From Onthophagus taurus (lineage: Eukaryota > Arthropoda > Insecta > Coleoptera > Scarabaeidae), in contig NC_091973.1 of NCBI RefSeq assembly GCF_036711975.1, forward strand, positions 12,896,001-12,960,000: a stretch of DNA of 64,000 bases, in the 5' to 3' direction. Below the pieces are notes generated by a model. That model worked only from the letters and a program-made list of their open reading frames with translations, was not told the origin of the DNA and ran no database searches. The position numbers and the translations under genes were made by a program. Positions 1 through 10,075 of the stretch are shown in pieces. Numbering within the stretch: position 1 is the stretch's first letter; each line of letters opens with the position of its first letter.

Positions 1-26
1 TAACACTATACGTAACAGTCTCTTTT

Positions 27-3000
27 TTATGCACTGTATTTTTTCACTCTGTTTTTATGCACAGTTACTAATTTATTGTTAATTTTTATAATTATGTTAG
101 GGGATTCATCTTTAATTACTTTGTATGGACCCTTATAAATAGCTTCTAGTTTATTGTTAGTTTCGCTTTTTAATAATACTTTATCATTAAACTTAAAGTT
201 GATTTCCTTACAATTTTTATCTAACCTACATTTTCTCTTATTTTTAGATTCAATTAAATTCGTCCTAGCATCGTCTAATGCAGATTTCAATCTAAATCTC
301 AATTCATGGTTATAATCGTCAAAATTATATACTGGCTGATTGTTATTAAGCAAACTAGTTGGCAATTTACATGTTTTTCCAAATACTAATTCAAACGGTG
401 TGTATTTTGTTTCTGAATGCACGGTGTTATTAAAAGCAAATGCCCAAAACGGTACCCATGCACTCCAAGCATCTTGAAATTTGGAAGTTTGAATTCGCAA
501 ATATGCGCCTAAGCTTTTATGTGTGTTTTCCAAAGATCCCAAAGTTTCATGATGATAAGCACATGAATGTAATTGTTTTATATCTAAAACCTTTGCTGAT
601 TCTTTAAAAACACTTGCTAAAAACTCAGTACCTTGATCCGTAACAATTTCCTGTGGAATACCGTACTGTAATATGAAATTTTGAACAAAAGATTTTGCTA
701 CAGTTTCGGCTTCTTTGCTTTTAATAGGATATGCTCCTACGAATTTAGTAAGTTCACATTGAACGGTTAAAATGTACCTGTTATCTTCATTATCTTGATT
801 CAAAGGACCTACCAAATCTAAGAAAATTTTTTCAAAGGCTGATGATGCGGTGGTGGTGAGTGTTAACGGTTCTTTATGAGATCTCGAGTGTTTGTACCGT
901 TGACACTCATCACATTTATTTACGAATCTCGTTACATCATGTTTTAACTTATTCCAACAGTAGTATCGCTTAATATTGTTAAACATACGATTGATACCAG
1001 CGTGACCTCCCGTAGGTAAAATATGAAATTCATTTAAAATTAATTGACGTGTTTCTTTACACTCAATGTAAGTTCCTTTATTTATTATGTTAAATTTTAC
1101 GCGTAACTCTTTGATTATTTGTGAATATTTCGCTAAATTGGCAATCAAATTATCATTTTCTTTACATTTAAATATACACAGCTGTGAAATTTCATTATTA
1201 ATGCATATAGCTTCTAAGTGTCTCAACTTTGCGTCTAGGGCTGAAATTGATCGACAACTTAAATTTATATAAATTATTTGATGCCTTTTATCTTTTATTA
1301 ATTCATATAAAATTTCATTATAATTAATTATATCCACATCATTATAATTATAGTTCACTAATTCATTATTGTTCAAATTTCTTAATTCGACTGAACCTAT
1401 TGGCCGCTTTAGCAATTCAACAATTCCTGGATGGCCAGTCCATTTATCAGTATCATTGCCAGAGCTTACCACAGATTCAGAGTTTCTTAATTTTTGCTGT
1501 GCACGTGTCGCTACAAAAACATCGTGTGACATATTTTTTAGATCTGTAGAGTCAAGAGTAATTCTTGATAACGCGTCCGCTACGGAATTCTCTTTTCCCT
1601 TTATATAGTGCACAGAAAAATCAAATTCCTCTAACACTAACCTAAATTTAGTCAATCTCGAAGAAGGATTCTTCATGCTGAACAAATATATCAATGGTTT
1701 ATGATCGGTAAATATTTCAAATTTTCTACCGTACAAATATGGTCTAAAGTGCTTTACGGACCACACAATTGCCAAAAGTTCTTTCTCAATGACTGGATAA
1801 TTAATTTCTGCTTTATTCAATGACCTACTAGCATACGCAACAGGCTTATCATCAGAATTTGAGAGTACTGCGCCAATTGCATAACCAGAAGCATCAGTTC
1901 TAAGAATAAACTTATTACTTTCTGAAAAATTAGGATATTGTAAAACCGGTGGGTTTATTACAGAATTTTTTAGAATTTCAAACGATTTTTGGCAAGTGTC
2001 ATCCCATCGAAACTGTACAGACTTCCGGCATAATTTATTCAACGGATATGCGATTTCAGCAAAATTTTCAATGAACCTACGATAATAGTTTACGAATGCT
2101 ACAAAACGCTTACATTCGTCGGCATTTTTCGGTATTGGGTAATTTTTTATTGCATTTATTTTAGCAGGATCTGGTGAAATTCCGTCTGCAGAAATAATAT
2201 GACCTAAATATAACATTTTTTTTTCTAAAAATTGACATTTGACTGGATTTAATTTTAAATTTACTGTTCTAAGCCTATTGAGTACTTTTATTAAATTTTT
2301 GTTATGATTTTGTAAACTATTTCCGAACACTATAAGATCATCCATATAAACAAAACATGAATCATAGTTTAAACCTGACATCGCAATGGTCATAACCCGT
2401 GAAAATGAACTAGGGCTTGTTTTTAATCCCATTGGTAGCCTAGTCATTTGAAACTGGCCTTTGTTGGTAGTGAAAGCTGTACAATTTCGACTGGATGGTT
2501 CCAATTCTACTTGGTAATATCCTTGAGAAAGATCTAAATGGGTAAAATATAACGCGCCTGATAAGGAGTCAAAAATGTCAGTAATGTTAGGTAACGGAAA
2601 TCTGTCATCCTCAATATTTTTATTTAACAACCTATAGTCGATAACAATTCGCCATTGTTTGTTTCCCTGACTATCATTTTTCTTAGGAACTATTAGCAAT
2701 GGTGAGGACCAACTTGACTTTGTTTCTTCAATTATTCCGTCATTTAACAATTTATTTATTTGAGAGTCAATTTCGGTTTTTTGCGCTTGAGGTAACCGAT
2801 AAGGTTTGACATAAACTGGATGTGCGTCTTTTTTTAATTTAATAGTTTCTTTAATAATATTCGTAACACTCAAAGGATCATCTTTTAATAAGAAAACATC
2901 TGCATACTTAGCACAGATTTTATGAATTGCGTCTACCTCTTCTTTGTTTAAATGTTTTACATCAAGTAAATCCAAAAGTTTATTTACTCTATTTAAATTT

Positions 3001-3668
3001 ATATTAGTGTTTTCAAAATTTAGCAATTCGAATTTTGATAAACATACATTTGAAGGTCTAAAATTTTTAATTTTAACCTCCCTATCGTTAGTATTTAAAA
3101 TTCTAACTGGGACCTTATTCAAATCTGGTCGAACAATGATTCCTGCAGTGAAGACACCTTCAGATATCTCACTTGGCAAAATCACACAGTCTCCAGAAGA
3201 ATCTGTCGAGAAATACTTTATAACTTCGCAACGTGGTGGTATAGTTACAAAACTGTCAATTTTAGATTCTAAGTTGATCCTAATTTTACAAGAATTAATC
3301 CAAAATGAAAATGAAAATTTTTCGTAATCTATGGTTGCACGATATTTTTCAAAAAAATCCGATCCTATGATGCCATTCACACCACAATCAAAATCATTCA
3401 TAACAACAAATTCATGAGTAATATTATAATTATAAATGTTTAAAGGAATGTTTACTAAACCCATTGACTTTACTGAACCTGCAATTCCTCTTATATCTAT
3501 TTGTTTAGTGGTATCAATTATTTCATTTTTGTGTAAAAATTTTGAAAAAATTACACTTAATGTTGCACCCGTATCCAAAAGAAATAATAGATCATCCGTA
3601 CCGTATCTCATTCGCACATAATTCATACCATTCATACTACATATTACTTCATCTGTAGAGTTATTCAC
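27..3668 (-). CDS. pol: Gypsy Pol polyprotein (protease, RT, RNase H, integrase)
   Basis: The open frame is about 1213 codons and intact. Visible domains in order: aspartic protease (LLDTGA near residue 31); reverse transcriptase with WRIVIDYR, the LPMGL block and the catalytic YMDD; RNase H with LRTDASG and TDHKP, ending at VADALSR; integrase with an HHCC zinc domain (H-x-H then CDECQ), catalytic aspartates in FLDLVGP and VTDQGTEF, and Glu in the LGSLENTH block; and a GPY-type C-terminal module. No chromodomain is seen. The frame overlaps the end of gag by 8 nt and lies +1 to it; the first ATG is 11 codons inside, so Pol is probably made by frameshifting or as a fusion. Copy 2 is at 44135-47776. 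Confidence 0.95.
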   Translation of the reverse strand: MNNSTDEVICSMNGMNYVRMRYGTDDLLFLLDTGATLSVIFSKFLHKNEIIDTTKQIDIRGIAGSVKSMGLVNIPLNIYNYNITHEFVVMNDFDCGVNGIIGSDFFEKYRATIDYEKFSFSFWINSCKIRINLESKIDSFVTIPPRCEVIKYFSTDSSGDCVILPSEISEGVFTAGIIVRPDLNKVPVRILNTNDREVKIKNFRPSNVCLSKFELLNFENTNINLNRVNKLLDLLDVKHLNKEEVDAIHKICAKYADVFLLKDDPLSVTNIIKETIKLKKDAHPVYVKPYRLPQAQKTEIDSQINKLLNDGIIEETKSSWSSPLLIVPKKNDSQGNKQWRIVIDYRLLNKNIEDDRFPLPNITDIFDSLSGALYFTHLDLSQGYYQVELEPSSRNCTAFTTNKGQFQMTRLPMGLKTSPSSFSRVMTIAMSGLNYDSCFVYMDDLIVFGNSLQNHNKNLIKVLNRLRTVNLKLNPVKCQFLEKKMLYLGHIISADGISPDPAKINAIKNYPIPKNADECKRFVAFVNYYRRFIENFAEIAYPLNKLCRKSVQFRWDDTCQKSFEILKNSVINPPVLQYPNFSESNKFILRTDASGYAIGAVLSNSDDKPVAYASRSLNKAEINYPVIEKELLAIVWSVKHFRPYLYGRKFEIFTDHKPLIYLFSMKNPSSRLTKFRLVLEEFDFSVHYIKGKENSVADALSRITLDSTDLKNMSHDVFVATRAQQKLRNSESVVSSGNDTDKWTGHPGIVELLKRPIGSVELRNLNNNELVNYNYNDVDIINYNEILYELIKDKRHQIIYINLSCRSISALDAKLRHLEAICINNEISQLCIFKCKENDNLIANLAKYSQIIKELRVKFNIINKGTYIECKETRQLILNEFHILPTGGHAGINRMFNNIKRYYCWNKLKHDVTRFVNKCDECQRYKHSRSHKEPLTLTTTASSAFEKIFLDLVGPLNQDNEDNRYILTVQCELTKFVGAYPIKSKEAETVAKSFVQNFILQYGIPQEIVTDQGTEFLASVFKESAKVLDIKQLHSCAYHHETLGSLENTHKSLGAYLRIQTSKFQDAWSAWVPFWAFAFNNTVHSETKYTPFELVFGKTCKLPTSLLNNNQPVYNFDDYNHELRFRLKSALDDARTNLIESKNKRKCRLDKNCKEINFKFNDKVLLKSETNNKLEAIYKGPYKVIKDESPNIIIKINNKLVTVHKNRVKKYSA

Positions 3669-4113
3669 GAAAAAACCGTTGTTCGTTTATGTCATTGGCT
3701 GTATTTTTATTGGTAACCTCAGGAATTCCCATCGCGTCAGATTCTGCAAAATACGCATGATTTCTACGAAAAGAACCTGAGATTCCTCTATGACCTCGAA
3801 AGTTCCCGCGACTGCGATATGATCCTCTCTGACTACCACGATCGTTACTTCTAAAATCAGCATAATTATTAAATCCGCGATTATTGTTATGAGGAACAAA
3901 ATTATTATTTCCTCGATTGTTTCGGTTATACCCGTTAAATGGTCTAGAATTCCGAAAATGTGCTCTTCTGATTTGATTACCTCTACCATTCATTTGAAAA
4001 ACAGTAGATGACGAGGGTTTATTTATTTCCTCATCTAATGCAACGTTAATTGCGTCTTTTAGGGTTTTACAATTTCGCGCTTTAAGGATTGTTCTTAATT
4101 CATGATTTTTCAA
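3661..4113 (-). pseudogene. Gag C-terminal (nucleocapsid-like) part, out of frame with gag start
   Basis: This is an open frame of about 150 codons with an Arg/Gly/Asn-rich tract (RGN, NNRG and GSYRSRG motifs) typical of an RNA-binding nucleocapsid, and no CCHC zinc knuckle. The frame stays open upstream to about 4205, where it meets the upstream gag ORF in the other frame, so gag looks like one gene broken by a small indel near 4190-4205. The same break is in copy 2 (47769-48221). Expression by ribosomal frameshifting cannot be excluded. It overlaps pol by 8 nt. Confidence 0.75.
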
Positions 4114-4183
4114 TCCGTTACAAAACGAATTTATCGCGAGTTTTTCATTAACAATGCGTAACGAACTTAGTAAATTTTCATCA

Positions 4184-4894
4184 TCACCCGCTTGTGCCAG
4201 TTAAATCAGTAAGTAACTGTTCAATGTCCCTACCAAAATCATCAACTGTTTTACTCTGTTGTCGGGAATTATGGAGTTGATTGGACAGAGTAGTGGCAGA
4301 TTTTCGAGTTGTAAAATTTTCTCTTATATCTCTTACAAGCGTTTCAACGGTATCATACTTTTTATTTAACCTTACTTTAGCATTGCCAGATAGTCTGGTT
4401 TTTAAAACATAATTAATTAAAAGTTTTTTACCATCTGCATTTAACAATTCAGAATATAATTCAATTGAATCTATTAATTGTTTTGTAGTTTCCTCTTTCC
4501 CATCCATTAATGGAAGTAAACTACCTGCTGTTTTTAGATCAAAAGTTTCCCCCATACTTATTTCTACAGCTTCACTATTTATATTTAACCTATCATCTAA
4601 AATACCCTGAATTTCTAGAACTATATTATCTATCCCTGAACTATAATATTTAATGTCTTCAATTTTATCAACATTTGATGTATCCCTCTTTAATTCTATA
4701 TTTAATGATTCTAACCTAACTCTAAATTTATTTAATTCATTCAAACGTTTTTGAGTAGATTCTAAATTTCTCCTTCTTTCTTTATTATCCTTTAAAATAT
4801 TAGTTTTAAATGATTTAATTTCTACCAGCAATAATTGTAATTCTTCTATGATTGTCATAATATTATGAAGTTTTTTACTCACACTATAAATCAC
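4184..4894 (-). CDS. gag: Gag N-terminal/capsid part
   Basis: The open frame has 236 codons; the first ATG is at 4858, since the frame's upper limit at 4894 is a GTG. The N-terminal half is coiled-coil-like (heptads of Leu/Ile with Lys/Glu). The middle (residues about 115-210) has the look of a retrotransposon Gag capsid domain, with the block around DGKKLLINYVLKTRLSGNAK followed by VRDIRENF. It ends at a TGA after LTDLTGTSG, where the downstream nucleocapsid frame continues in +1. Upstream it is in the same frame as the small membrane ORF, separated by a TAA. Copy 2 is at 48292-49002. Confidence 0.8.
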   Translation of the reverse strand: MIYSVSKKLHNIMTIIEELQLLLVEIKSFKTNILKDNKERRRNLESTQKRLNELNKFRVRLESLNIELKRDTSNVDKIEDIKYYSSGIDNIVLEIQGILDDRLNINSEAVEISMGETFDLKTAGSLLPLMDGKEETTKQLIDSIELYSELLNADGKKLLINYVLKTRLSGNAKVRLNKKYDTVETLVRDIRENFTTRKSATTLSNQLHNSRQQSKTVDDFGRDIEQLLTDLTGTSG

Positions 4895-4897
4895 ATT

Positions 4898-5164
4898 TTA
4901 TTTATCGTCACACCGGGCACTTCCGATATTGAGCGAAAGGAGTTCATGACTTCTCGCAACTTCTCGTCGGATTTTTCTTTTCATATTTCTATTACACTTT
5001 TTCCATATGATGTATCCCAATGCGCAGATTACAACGAAAACCAGAAATGCCATACCAACTTCCCATAATGTAAAAATTGTTCCAGTAGTTGCTGTAGTTC
5101 CACCACTGTTTCCAGCTTGCGATATTATGATTTCTTTCTCTTCCTTAGATTGATTGGTTCCCAT
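4898..5164 (-). CDS. Small membrane ORF with N-myristoylation motif, upstream of gag
   Basis: The 88-aa ORF is the first after the primer-binding site. It begins MGTNQSKEEKE, a good N-myristoylation signal (Gly2, Ser6, Lys7). Residues about 30-51 form a hydrophobic membrane segment, followed by a basic stretch (KKCNRNMKRKIRR), so an N-out/C-in anchor is likely. The TAA at 4898-4900 is in the same frame as gag; only a few sense codons separate it from the gag frame. It may be a separate protein, or the N terminus of a membrane-anchored Gag reached by readthrough or cut off by a mutation. I do not recognise a named family. Copy 2 at 49006-49272 is the same. Confidence 0.6.
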   Translation of the reverse strand: MGTNQSKEEKEIIISQAGNSGGTTATTGTIFTLWEVGMAFLVFVVICALGYIIWKKCNRNMKRKIRREVARSHELLSLNIGSARCDDK

Positions 5165-5203
5165 AATTACGTTTTCATAAATTTTCGATTTTCTTTCAAA
5201 CGG

Positions 5204-5218
5204 CTGGCAGGATCGCCA
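5204..5218 (-). promoter_or_regulatory. Primer-binding site, tRNA-Arg type, copy 1
   Basis: Read on the minus strand, TGGCGATCCTGCCAG follows the 5' LTR directly. It begins with TGG (pairing with CCA) and is complementary to 15 nt of the 3' end of insect tRNA-Arg(ACG) as I remember it. The 412/mdg1 group is known to use tRNA-Arg. Confidence 0.7.
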
Positions 5219-5531
5219 TGTAATAACTTGGTCCCTTTTGGGGTTTCATATAGGATATTTAACTTTGTTTCATTAAAAACCATAAAATAATTTGCTTAAC
5301 AACTTACTTTATTGATAGCTAAAATAATACTCCTTGCAATATTAATTATTACAATATTCAAACGGTTCATTGTGCGTGCTCATCAATTAGGCAATCGGTC
5401 AACGACCAAAAATGCTTACTCCACGAGCCGCACAGTTCATCGTCTTTTATTTAATGCTACTTATGCTATTCTTTATAATTTACACTTATTTCTAATTAAT
5501 TTCTAATTCTAATTTTATTTATTCCACTACA
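5219..5531 (-). repeat. 5' LTR of Gypsy element copy 1
   Basis: The 313 bp begins TGTAATAACT and ends CCACTACA, so it has TG...CA ends. It matches the LTR at 49327-49639 wherever I compared them and differs from the LTR at 43667-43979 at two visible positions. ATAC at 5532-5535 is the flanking target duplication. Confidence 0.92.
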
Positions 5532-6236
5532 ATACGACAATATTTTATTTTCTCGATAAATTCTTTGTAAATGGGTGTTACTTATACCGACTTGAACTGC
5601 CCTTTTTCTTAACGACACCTTACCGTAATCCATTGCGTTCGTTACTGCAACAATCGACCCCGCATCATGTTCATCTAAAAGCTTTTTTTCCTTCCGTTAA
5701 TTGTCCACATTGCCCGTTTCCGATAATTTTTTAACAACTCTCTTAATTGTTTTTTTATCTACTAAAAATCCAAATTTGTCCTCAAATTGCCTTAAAACTG
5801 CATTGTAACTAATGTTCCCTAATCCATAGCACTGCACTATAAATATTTTATGTTGTAATGTAAACATGATCAATTAATATTTCACAATAGGCTAAAGCTA
5901 AGCTATCAAATTATAATTGCTAGTTCCTCAGATGATTTGTTTTTATTGTAAAACGGAATATTAGAAAAAAATTTTCATGAAAAAACTCATTTTTTCTTTT
6001 ATATGCTAAATTAATAAAATTCGGCATATCGCTATAATTTAACATAACAAACATTTTATCTTAATCAACTTTTGTTGTACATTGCTCAGAAAGACCACTT
6101 TACTTGCAACGGTCAACAAACTTCTTGGTTATATTTCGTTTTATGACATCCAGACTTTAATTGCAAAAGATGGAATTTGAATTCAAAAATTTATCGTCAA
6201 TTATACCTTACGGGGACACAATCCGGGGACACACTG
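5532..6236 (-). mobile_element. Tc1/mariner DD41D-type transposon, right half (copy 1)
   Basis: This is the part of a mariner-like element lying right of the LTR insertion; it matches 49640-50344. It ends with the inverse of CAGTGTGTCCCCGGATTGTG at 6236, followed by TA. The matching left end is at 42615 in copy 2, and would lie before the window here. Bases 5868-6236 are noncoding subterminal sequence, and the last ~95 bp are the inverted repeat. Confidence 0.9.
5536..5867 (-). pseudogene. Mariner-type transposase, N-terminal part (broken)
   Basis: From the ATG at 5867 the minus strand reads MFTLQHKIFIVQCYGLGNIS and continues as the helix-turn-helix DNA-binding region of a Tc1/mariner transposase. 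A TAA follows after about 60 codons, inside the DNA-binding region; the frame is then open again up to the LTR insertion. The gene is therefore dead by at least one stop and by the insertion. The catalytic half is visible only in copy 2 (42965-43666). Confidence 0.75.
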
Positions 6237-6722
6237 TATATGGTCGACAGAATTATCGGATCCAGAAGTGATACAAAAGTTCAAACATGGCTCAGAACGG
6301 CGTATAACGTCATAATATCACGTTTTGGGCACATTTTGTTTTTTATCTCCAACATGCTCCAATATGACATTTGGCGCCTGAATATCACAAATATGGTCAG
6401 CAGAATTATCGGAACCAAAAGTGATAGAAAGTTCAAACATGGCTCAGAATGGCGTATAACGTCATAATATCACGTTTTGGGCACATTTTGTTTTTTATCT
6501 CCAACATGCTCCAACATGTCATTTGGCGCCTGAATAACACTAATATGGTCAACAGAATTATCGGAACCAAAAGTGATAGAAAGTTCAAACATGGCTCAGA
6601 ACGGCGTATAACGTCATAATACCACGTTTTGGGAACATTTTGTTTTTTATCTCCAACATGTCATTTGGCGCCTGAATATCACAAATATGGTCAACAGAAT
6701 TATCGGAACCAAAAGTGATAGA
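6237..6722. repeat. ~152-bp satellite, short block 1
   Basis: About three monomers. The unit holds recognisable blocks in order: GAATTATCGGAACCAAAAG, TTCAAACATGGCTCAGAACG, GCGTATAACGTCATAATATC, GTTTTGGGCACATTTTG and CTCCAACATGCTCCAA. One monomer near 6640-6690 has lost about 14 bp. No gene. Confidence 0.95.
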
Positions 6723-7380
6723 AGTAGAGAATAAAGGCCGGTTCTGGACCGGAAGTGCTCCCCATCTCCCCCTGATCCTGCGCATGCGCGCCGGAAGTGA
6801 CGTCACGACATCCTTAAGGATCATCCTTAAGGATCGGTCGACGGTGGCGCCACCTAGCGGTACATCCTTAAGGATCGGTCGACGGTGGCGTCACCTAGCG
6901 GTACATCCTTAAGGATCATCCTTAAAGATCATCCTTAAGGATCGGTCGACGGTTGCACCACCTGTAGAATCCTTAAGGATCGGTCGACGGTGTCGCCACC
7001 TGTAGCATCCTTAAGGATCGGTCGACGGTGACGCCACCTGTAGCATCCTTAAGGATCGGTCGACGGTGGCGCCACCTGTAGCATCCTTAAGGATCGAAGG
7101 TTGCTCCCCCTGCTCCTTAAGGATCGAAGGATCGGTCGACGGTGGCGCCACCTGTAGCATCCTTAAGGATCGAAGGTTGCTCCTCCTGCTCCTTAAGGAT
7201 CGGTCGACGCCCCTTCAACCCCATCTTAGTGCCTTATTGACCCCCTTCAACCCCTTCAACCCCCTATTGACCTCCTTCAACCCCTTCAACCCCATCTTAG
7301 TGCCCTATTGACCCCCTTCAACCCCTTCAACCCCATCTTAGTGCCCTATTGACCCCGTCGACGCCGTATGCTTATCAGCG
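6723..7380. repeat. Left inverted terminus with subterminal CCTTAAGG tandem repeats
   Basis: The first ~100 bp are an almost perfect inverted copy of the last ~100 bp (10680-10779), containing GCGCATGCGC and TGACGTCA palindromes. Then come about ten copies of a ~38-bp unit with the palindrome ATCCTTAAGGAT followed by CGGTCGACGGTGGCGCCACC. From about 7205 a second tandem motif, CCCCTTCAACCCCATCTTAG, is repeated to 7360. The block is strikingly GC-rich against the AT-rich interior. Confidence 0.88.
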
Positions 7381-7587
7381 GAAGTTGCTCCCCCGTGAAA
7401 TAATATTAATAATAATAATAATAATAATACTTACCTTACAATAGGTTCTCCATTACAGATTGAGGGTAGGAGGAGGAGGAGGAAGAGAAAATCACAAAAA
7501 ATTAAAGTTAATACATATATTAAAAATTTAAATTAAACATACTCAAAAAAAATGATACTATTTTCTACTTAACCTACTTAAATATAT
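7381..7587. repeat. AAT microsatellite and GGAGGA tract, no gene
   Basis: A short run of AAT/TAA triplets lies at about 7405-7430 and an AGGAGGAGG purine tract at about 7470-7485. The remainder is AT-rich sequence downstream of the polymerase fragment. Confidence 0.7.
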
Positions 7588-8010
7588 TTAAACGTTATTC
7601 GAAATAGTGGTAAAATGACCCCAAGCCAATGTTTTAATACCATCGGTATCGATACACCGCTTTGTATCATGTGGGGAAAGGGCCAATTTGTTTTGTAAAA
7701 CGGTAAAAACCGTGTGGTTAAAACTTCTAAATAATAACTGTTTTCTAAACGCGATGGAATTTGAATGTAAACAGTCGAAATAACTTTGAAATGAAAGCTT
7801 TTGTTTAACCACAGCTTTCCTAATACCTTTAGATTTTTTAGTAACTCGTCCATAAGCGACCCGATTTGCGTACACCTTCGATCTTAAGCCAATAAATTCA
7901 ACCATTACGTTTCCGCAATTTTCATCTTTCAGTTGGTGCACTAGCAATTGGACGATCTTCTTGCGATACAAATTGAGAATAATTAGATATTCTATCATAC
8001 AAGTAACCAC
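7588..8010 (-). pseudogene. Polinton DNA polymerase B, C-terminal fragment (copy A)
   Basis: The 140-codon frame aligns from about residue 27 with the end of the polymerase of the large Polinton: KDE..G....EFIGLRSK.Y, then a KKSKGI (thumb, KxKG-like) block, then ALS..D.KR and a final WGHF. Exonuclease domain and palm motifs A, B and C are missing, so it has no activity. The first ~26 codons are not polymerase-like. It sits next to the left terminus, as the polymerase end sits next to the right terminus of the big Polinton. Similarity is clear but far from identical, so the fragment comes from another Polinton lineage. Confidence 0.85.
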
Positions 8011-8019
8011 AAAAACTTC

Positions 8020-8445
8020 AATAATAACAACACCACTTTATGAAACTTAACCGCAGAACGTTAATAAGAAAGTTTAGTACAAGAAAACTACTTCAAAACT
8101 TCAATTTTAAGCCTTATTCTTTAACAAAACTTAATCTTTACAAGAAGTCTAATAATGATTCAAAAAATTTAAGTGAAACTTCATCAAATCTTCATATTTT
8201 AATAAATTATTTGTATTTATTTAATGAAACTTCACCAAAACTTTAAAATTTGAGAATTAAAAATGTGAAATCTTAATAACTTCAATGACAGCGATGTTAT
8301 TTTATGAAACTTCATCAAAAAAGTTAATGTTTTAGTAAAAATTTGAATTTAATGCGAAAGAATCACCTCAAAACTTCAATATTTATCCCAATTTTGGGTT
8401 ATACGTCAAGAAAACTGATAAAATCAAATCAACTTCATCAACAGA
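8020..8445. repeat. AT-rich spacer with AACTTCATCAAAA-like repeats
   Basis: GAAACTTCATCAAAA-like words recur irregularly through this AT-rich stretch, and again at about 9480-9545 on the far side of the minisatellite. No coding signal. Confidence 0.55.
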
Positions 8446-9372
8446 TCAACAGATGTAGAAACAACAACCGATGTAGAAACAACAACCGATATAGAAACAA
8501 CAACCGATGTAGAAACAACAACTGATGTAGAAACAACAACAGATATAGAAACAACAACTGATATAGAAACAACAACTGCTATAACAACTGATTTTACAAC
8601 TGATATAGAAACAACAAACAACAACAGATGTAACAACTGATTTTACAACTGATATAGAAACAACAACAGATGTAGAAACAACAACCGACGTAGAAACAAC
8701 AACTGATGTAGAAACAACAACAGATATAGAAACAACAACCGATGTAGAAACAACAACAGATATAGAAACAACAACTGATATAACAACTGATTTTACAACT
8801 GATATAGAAACAACAACAGATGTAGAAACAACAACCGATGTAGAAACAACAACAGATGTAACAACTGATTTTACAACTGATATAGAAACAACAACAGATG
8901 TAGAAACAACAACCGATGTAGAAACAACAACTGATGTAGAAACAACAACAGATATAGAAACAACAACTGATATAGAAACAACAACAGATATAGAAACAAC
9001 AACTGATATAGAAACAACAACTGATATAACAACTGATATAACAACTGATTTTACAACTGATATAGAAACAACAACAGATGTAACAACTGATTTTACGACT
9101 GATATAGAAACAACAACAGATGTAACAACTGATTTTACAACTGATATAGAAACAACAACAGATGTAACAACTGATTTTACAACTGATATAGAAACAACAA
9201 CAGATGTAGAAACAACAACCGATGTAGAAACAACAACTGATGTAGAAACAACAACAGATATAGAAACAACAACTGATATAACAACTGATTTTACAACTGA
9301 TATAGAAACAACAACAGATTTTACAACTGATATAGAAACAACAACAGATGTAGAAACAACAACCGATGTTAT
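8446..9372. repeat. 18-bp minisatellite GATRTAGAAACAACAACY (copy A)
   Basis: About 50 units of an 18-bp repeat, interspersed with shorter variants (GATGTAACAACTGATTTTAC). On the plus strand one frame reads Thr-Asp-Val-Glu-Thr-Thr repeats, shifted once near 8610 by an extra AACAA, and ending in a TGA at about 9386-9388. On the minus strand a 316-codon frame reads Val/Ser repeats. Open frames on both strands follow from the repeat lacking stops; neither is a convincing gene. Copy A is 6 bp longer than copies B and C and has a different order of variants. Confidence 0.9.
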
Positions 9373-9399
9373 GGAATCATTAATATGAACTTTCAATCA

Positions 9400-10075
9400 A
9401 ATTAAAAAAACTTTATTATAATAAAATTTTAGTTTTGATCACGAAGTTTAATGTTAACTCGAAAATTTCATCGGAACATAATAAAATCTAGGAAACTTTA
9501 TGAAAACTTCAAATTATCTAATAAAACTTCATCAAAATGTTAAAAATGTATTCGAAGGAGGAATATTTTCGTCTTGAGAGACTTAAGGCTAAACCAGAAT
9601 GTTTTCAGTAATCGGTCTAGTGTTAGGTGTAGTTTTAGTGCAATAAAAATATGCAATATAGTAATATAGCTTTATACTAGTTCTAGTTTTATATTAGCAG
9701 TAGAACTAACACAAGACATAGAACTAGAATCATTCGGATTTAGCCGCACGTCTCTCTTAAAAACCTGAAATACCCTTAAATAGTCGTTATTTACCTGGTT
9801 ATTATCTAACATACATGACGTCGACTGAAATGTAAAACGGTAGCGATATATATATAATATAATATATATGGGAGGGAATAAAAGTCGCATAAGCACCATC
9901 TATGTTCCAATAGTTCATACATAAATTTCAAATAACGTCCAATGAGAGACGAAGGTGACGCTCGTATGATATGATATATTTCACACCCCCCTCCTTCTCA
10001 CAATAAATTTTACAACTATTATAATAATAATAAAACTACAATCAATTTTTATTTAAAAATTATTATATTTACGAC
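9400..10075. other. Spacer of the mini-Polinton, no gene seen
   Basis: AT-rich. It contains an alternating TATATATATAATATAATATA run at about 9846-9868 and AACTTCATCAAAA-like words. A 75-codon frame (9672-9899, minus) has no recognisable features and I do not call it. Confidence 0.6.

Larger units (their letters stand above)
1..5531 (-). mobile_element. Ty3/Gypsy LTR retrotransposon, copy 1 (cut by window start)
   Basis: The sequence matches the complete copy at 43667-49639 with an offset of 44108. In transcription order (minus strand) it has the 5' LTR (5219-5531), primer-binding site, a small membrane ORF, gag in two frames, and pol. The 3' LTR and about 130 bp of internal sequence lie outside the window. 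There is no env gene: pol ends close to the 3' LTR in the complete copy. The tRNA-Arg type primer site, short LTR, 4-bp target duplication and gag without zinc knuckles suggest the 412/mdg1 group; this placement is inference. ATAC follows the LTR at 5532-5535 and is one half of the target duplication. Confidence 0.93.

Noticed and set aside
5312-5506. 64-codon frame in the LTR (also 43760, 49420)
   Set aside because: It lies antisense within the LTR and has no recognisable features.
6177-6467. Open frames of 64-96 codons in the satellite (also at 12361, 21707, 22616, 23373, 56463, 57521)
   Set aside because: They recur with every monomer, on both strands, and break at random variant positions; by-products of the repeat.
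7066-7311. 81-codon frame in the CCTTAAGG/CCCTTCAACC repeats (also 14149, 51174)
   Set aside because: Translation of terminal repeats only.
8446-9396. CRISPR array or large structural gene in the 18-bp repeat
   Set aside because: Units are contiguous with no unique spacers, and open frames on both strands follow from the repeat lacking stops.
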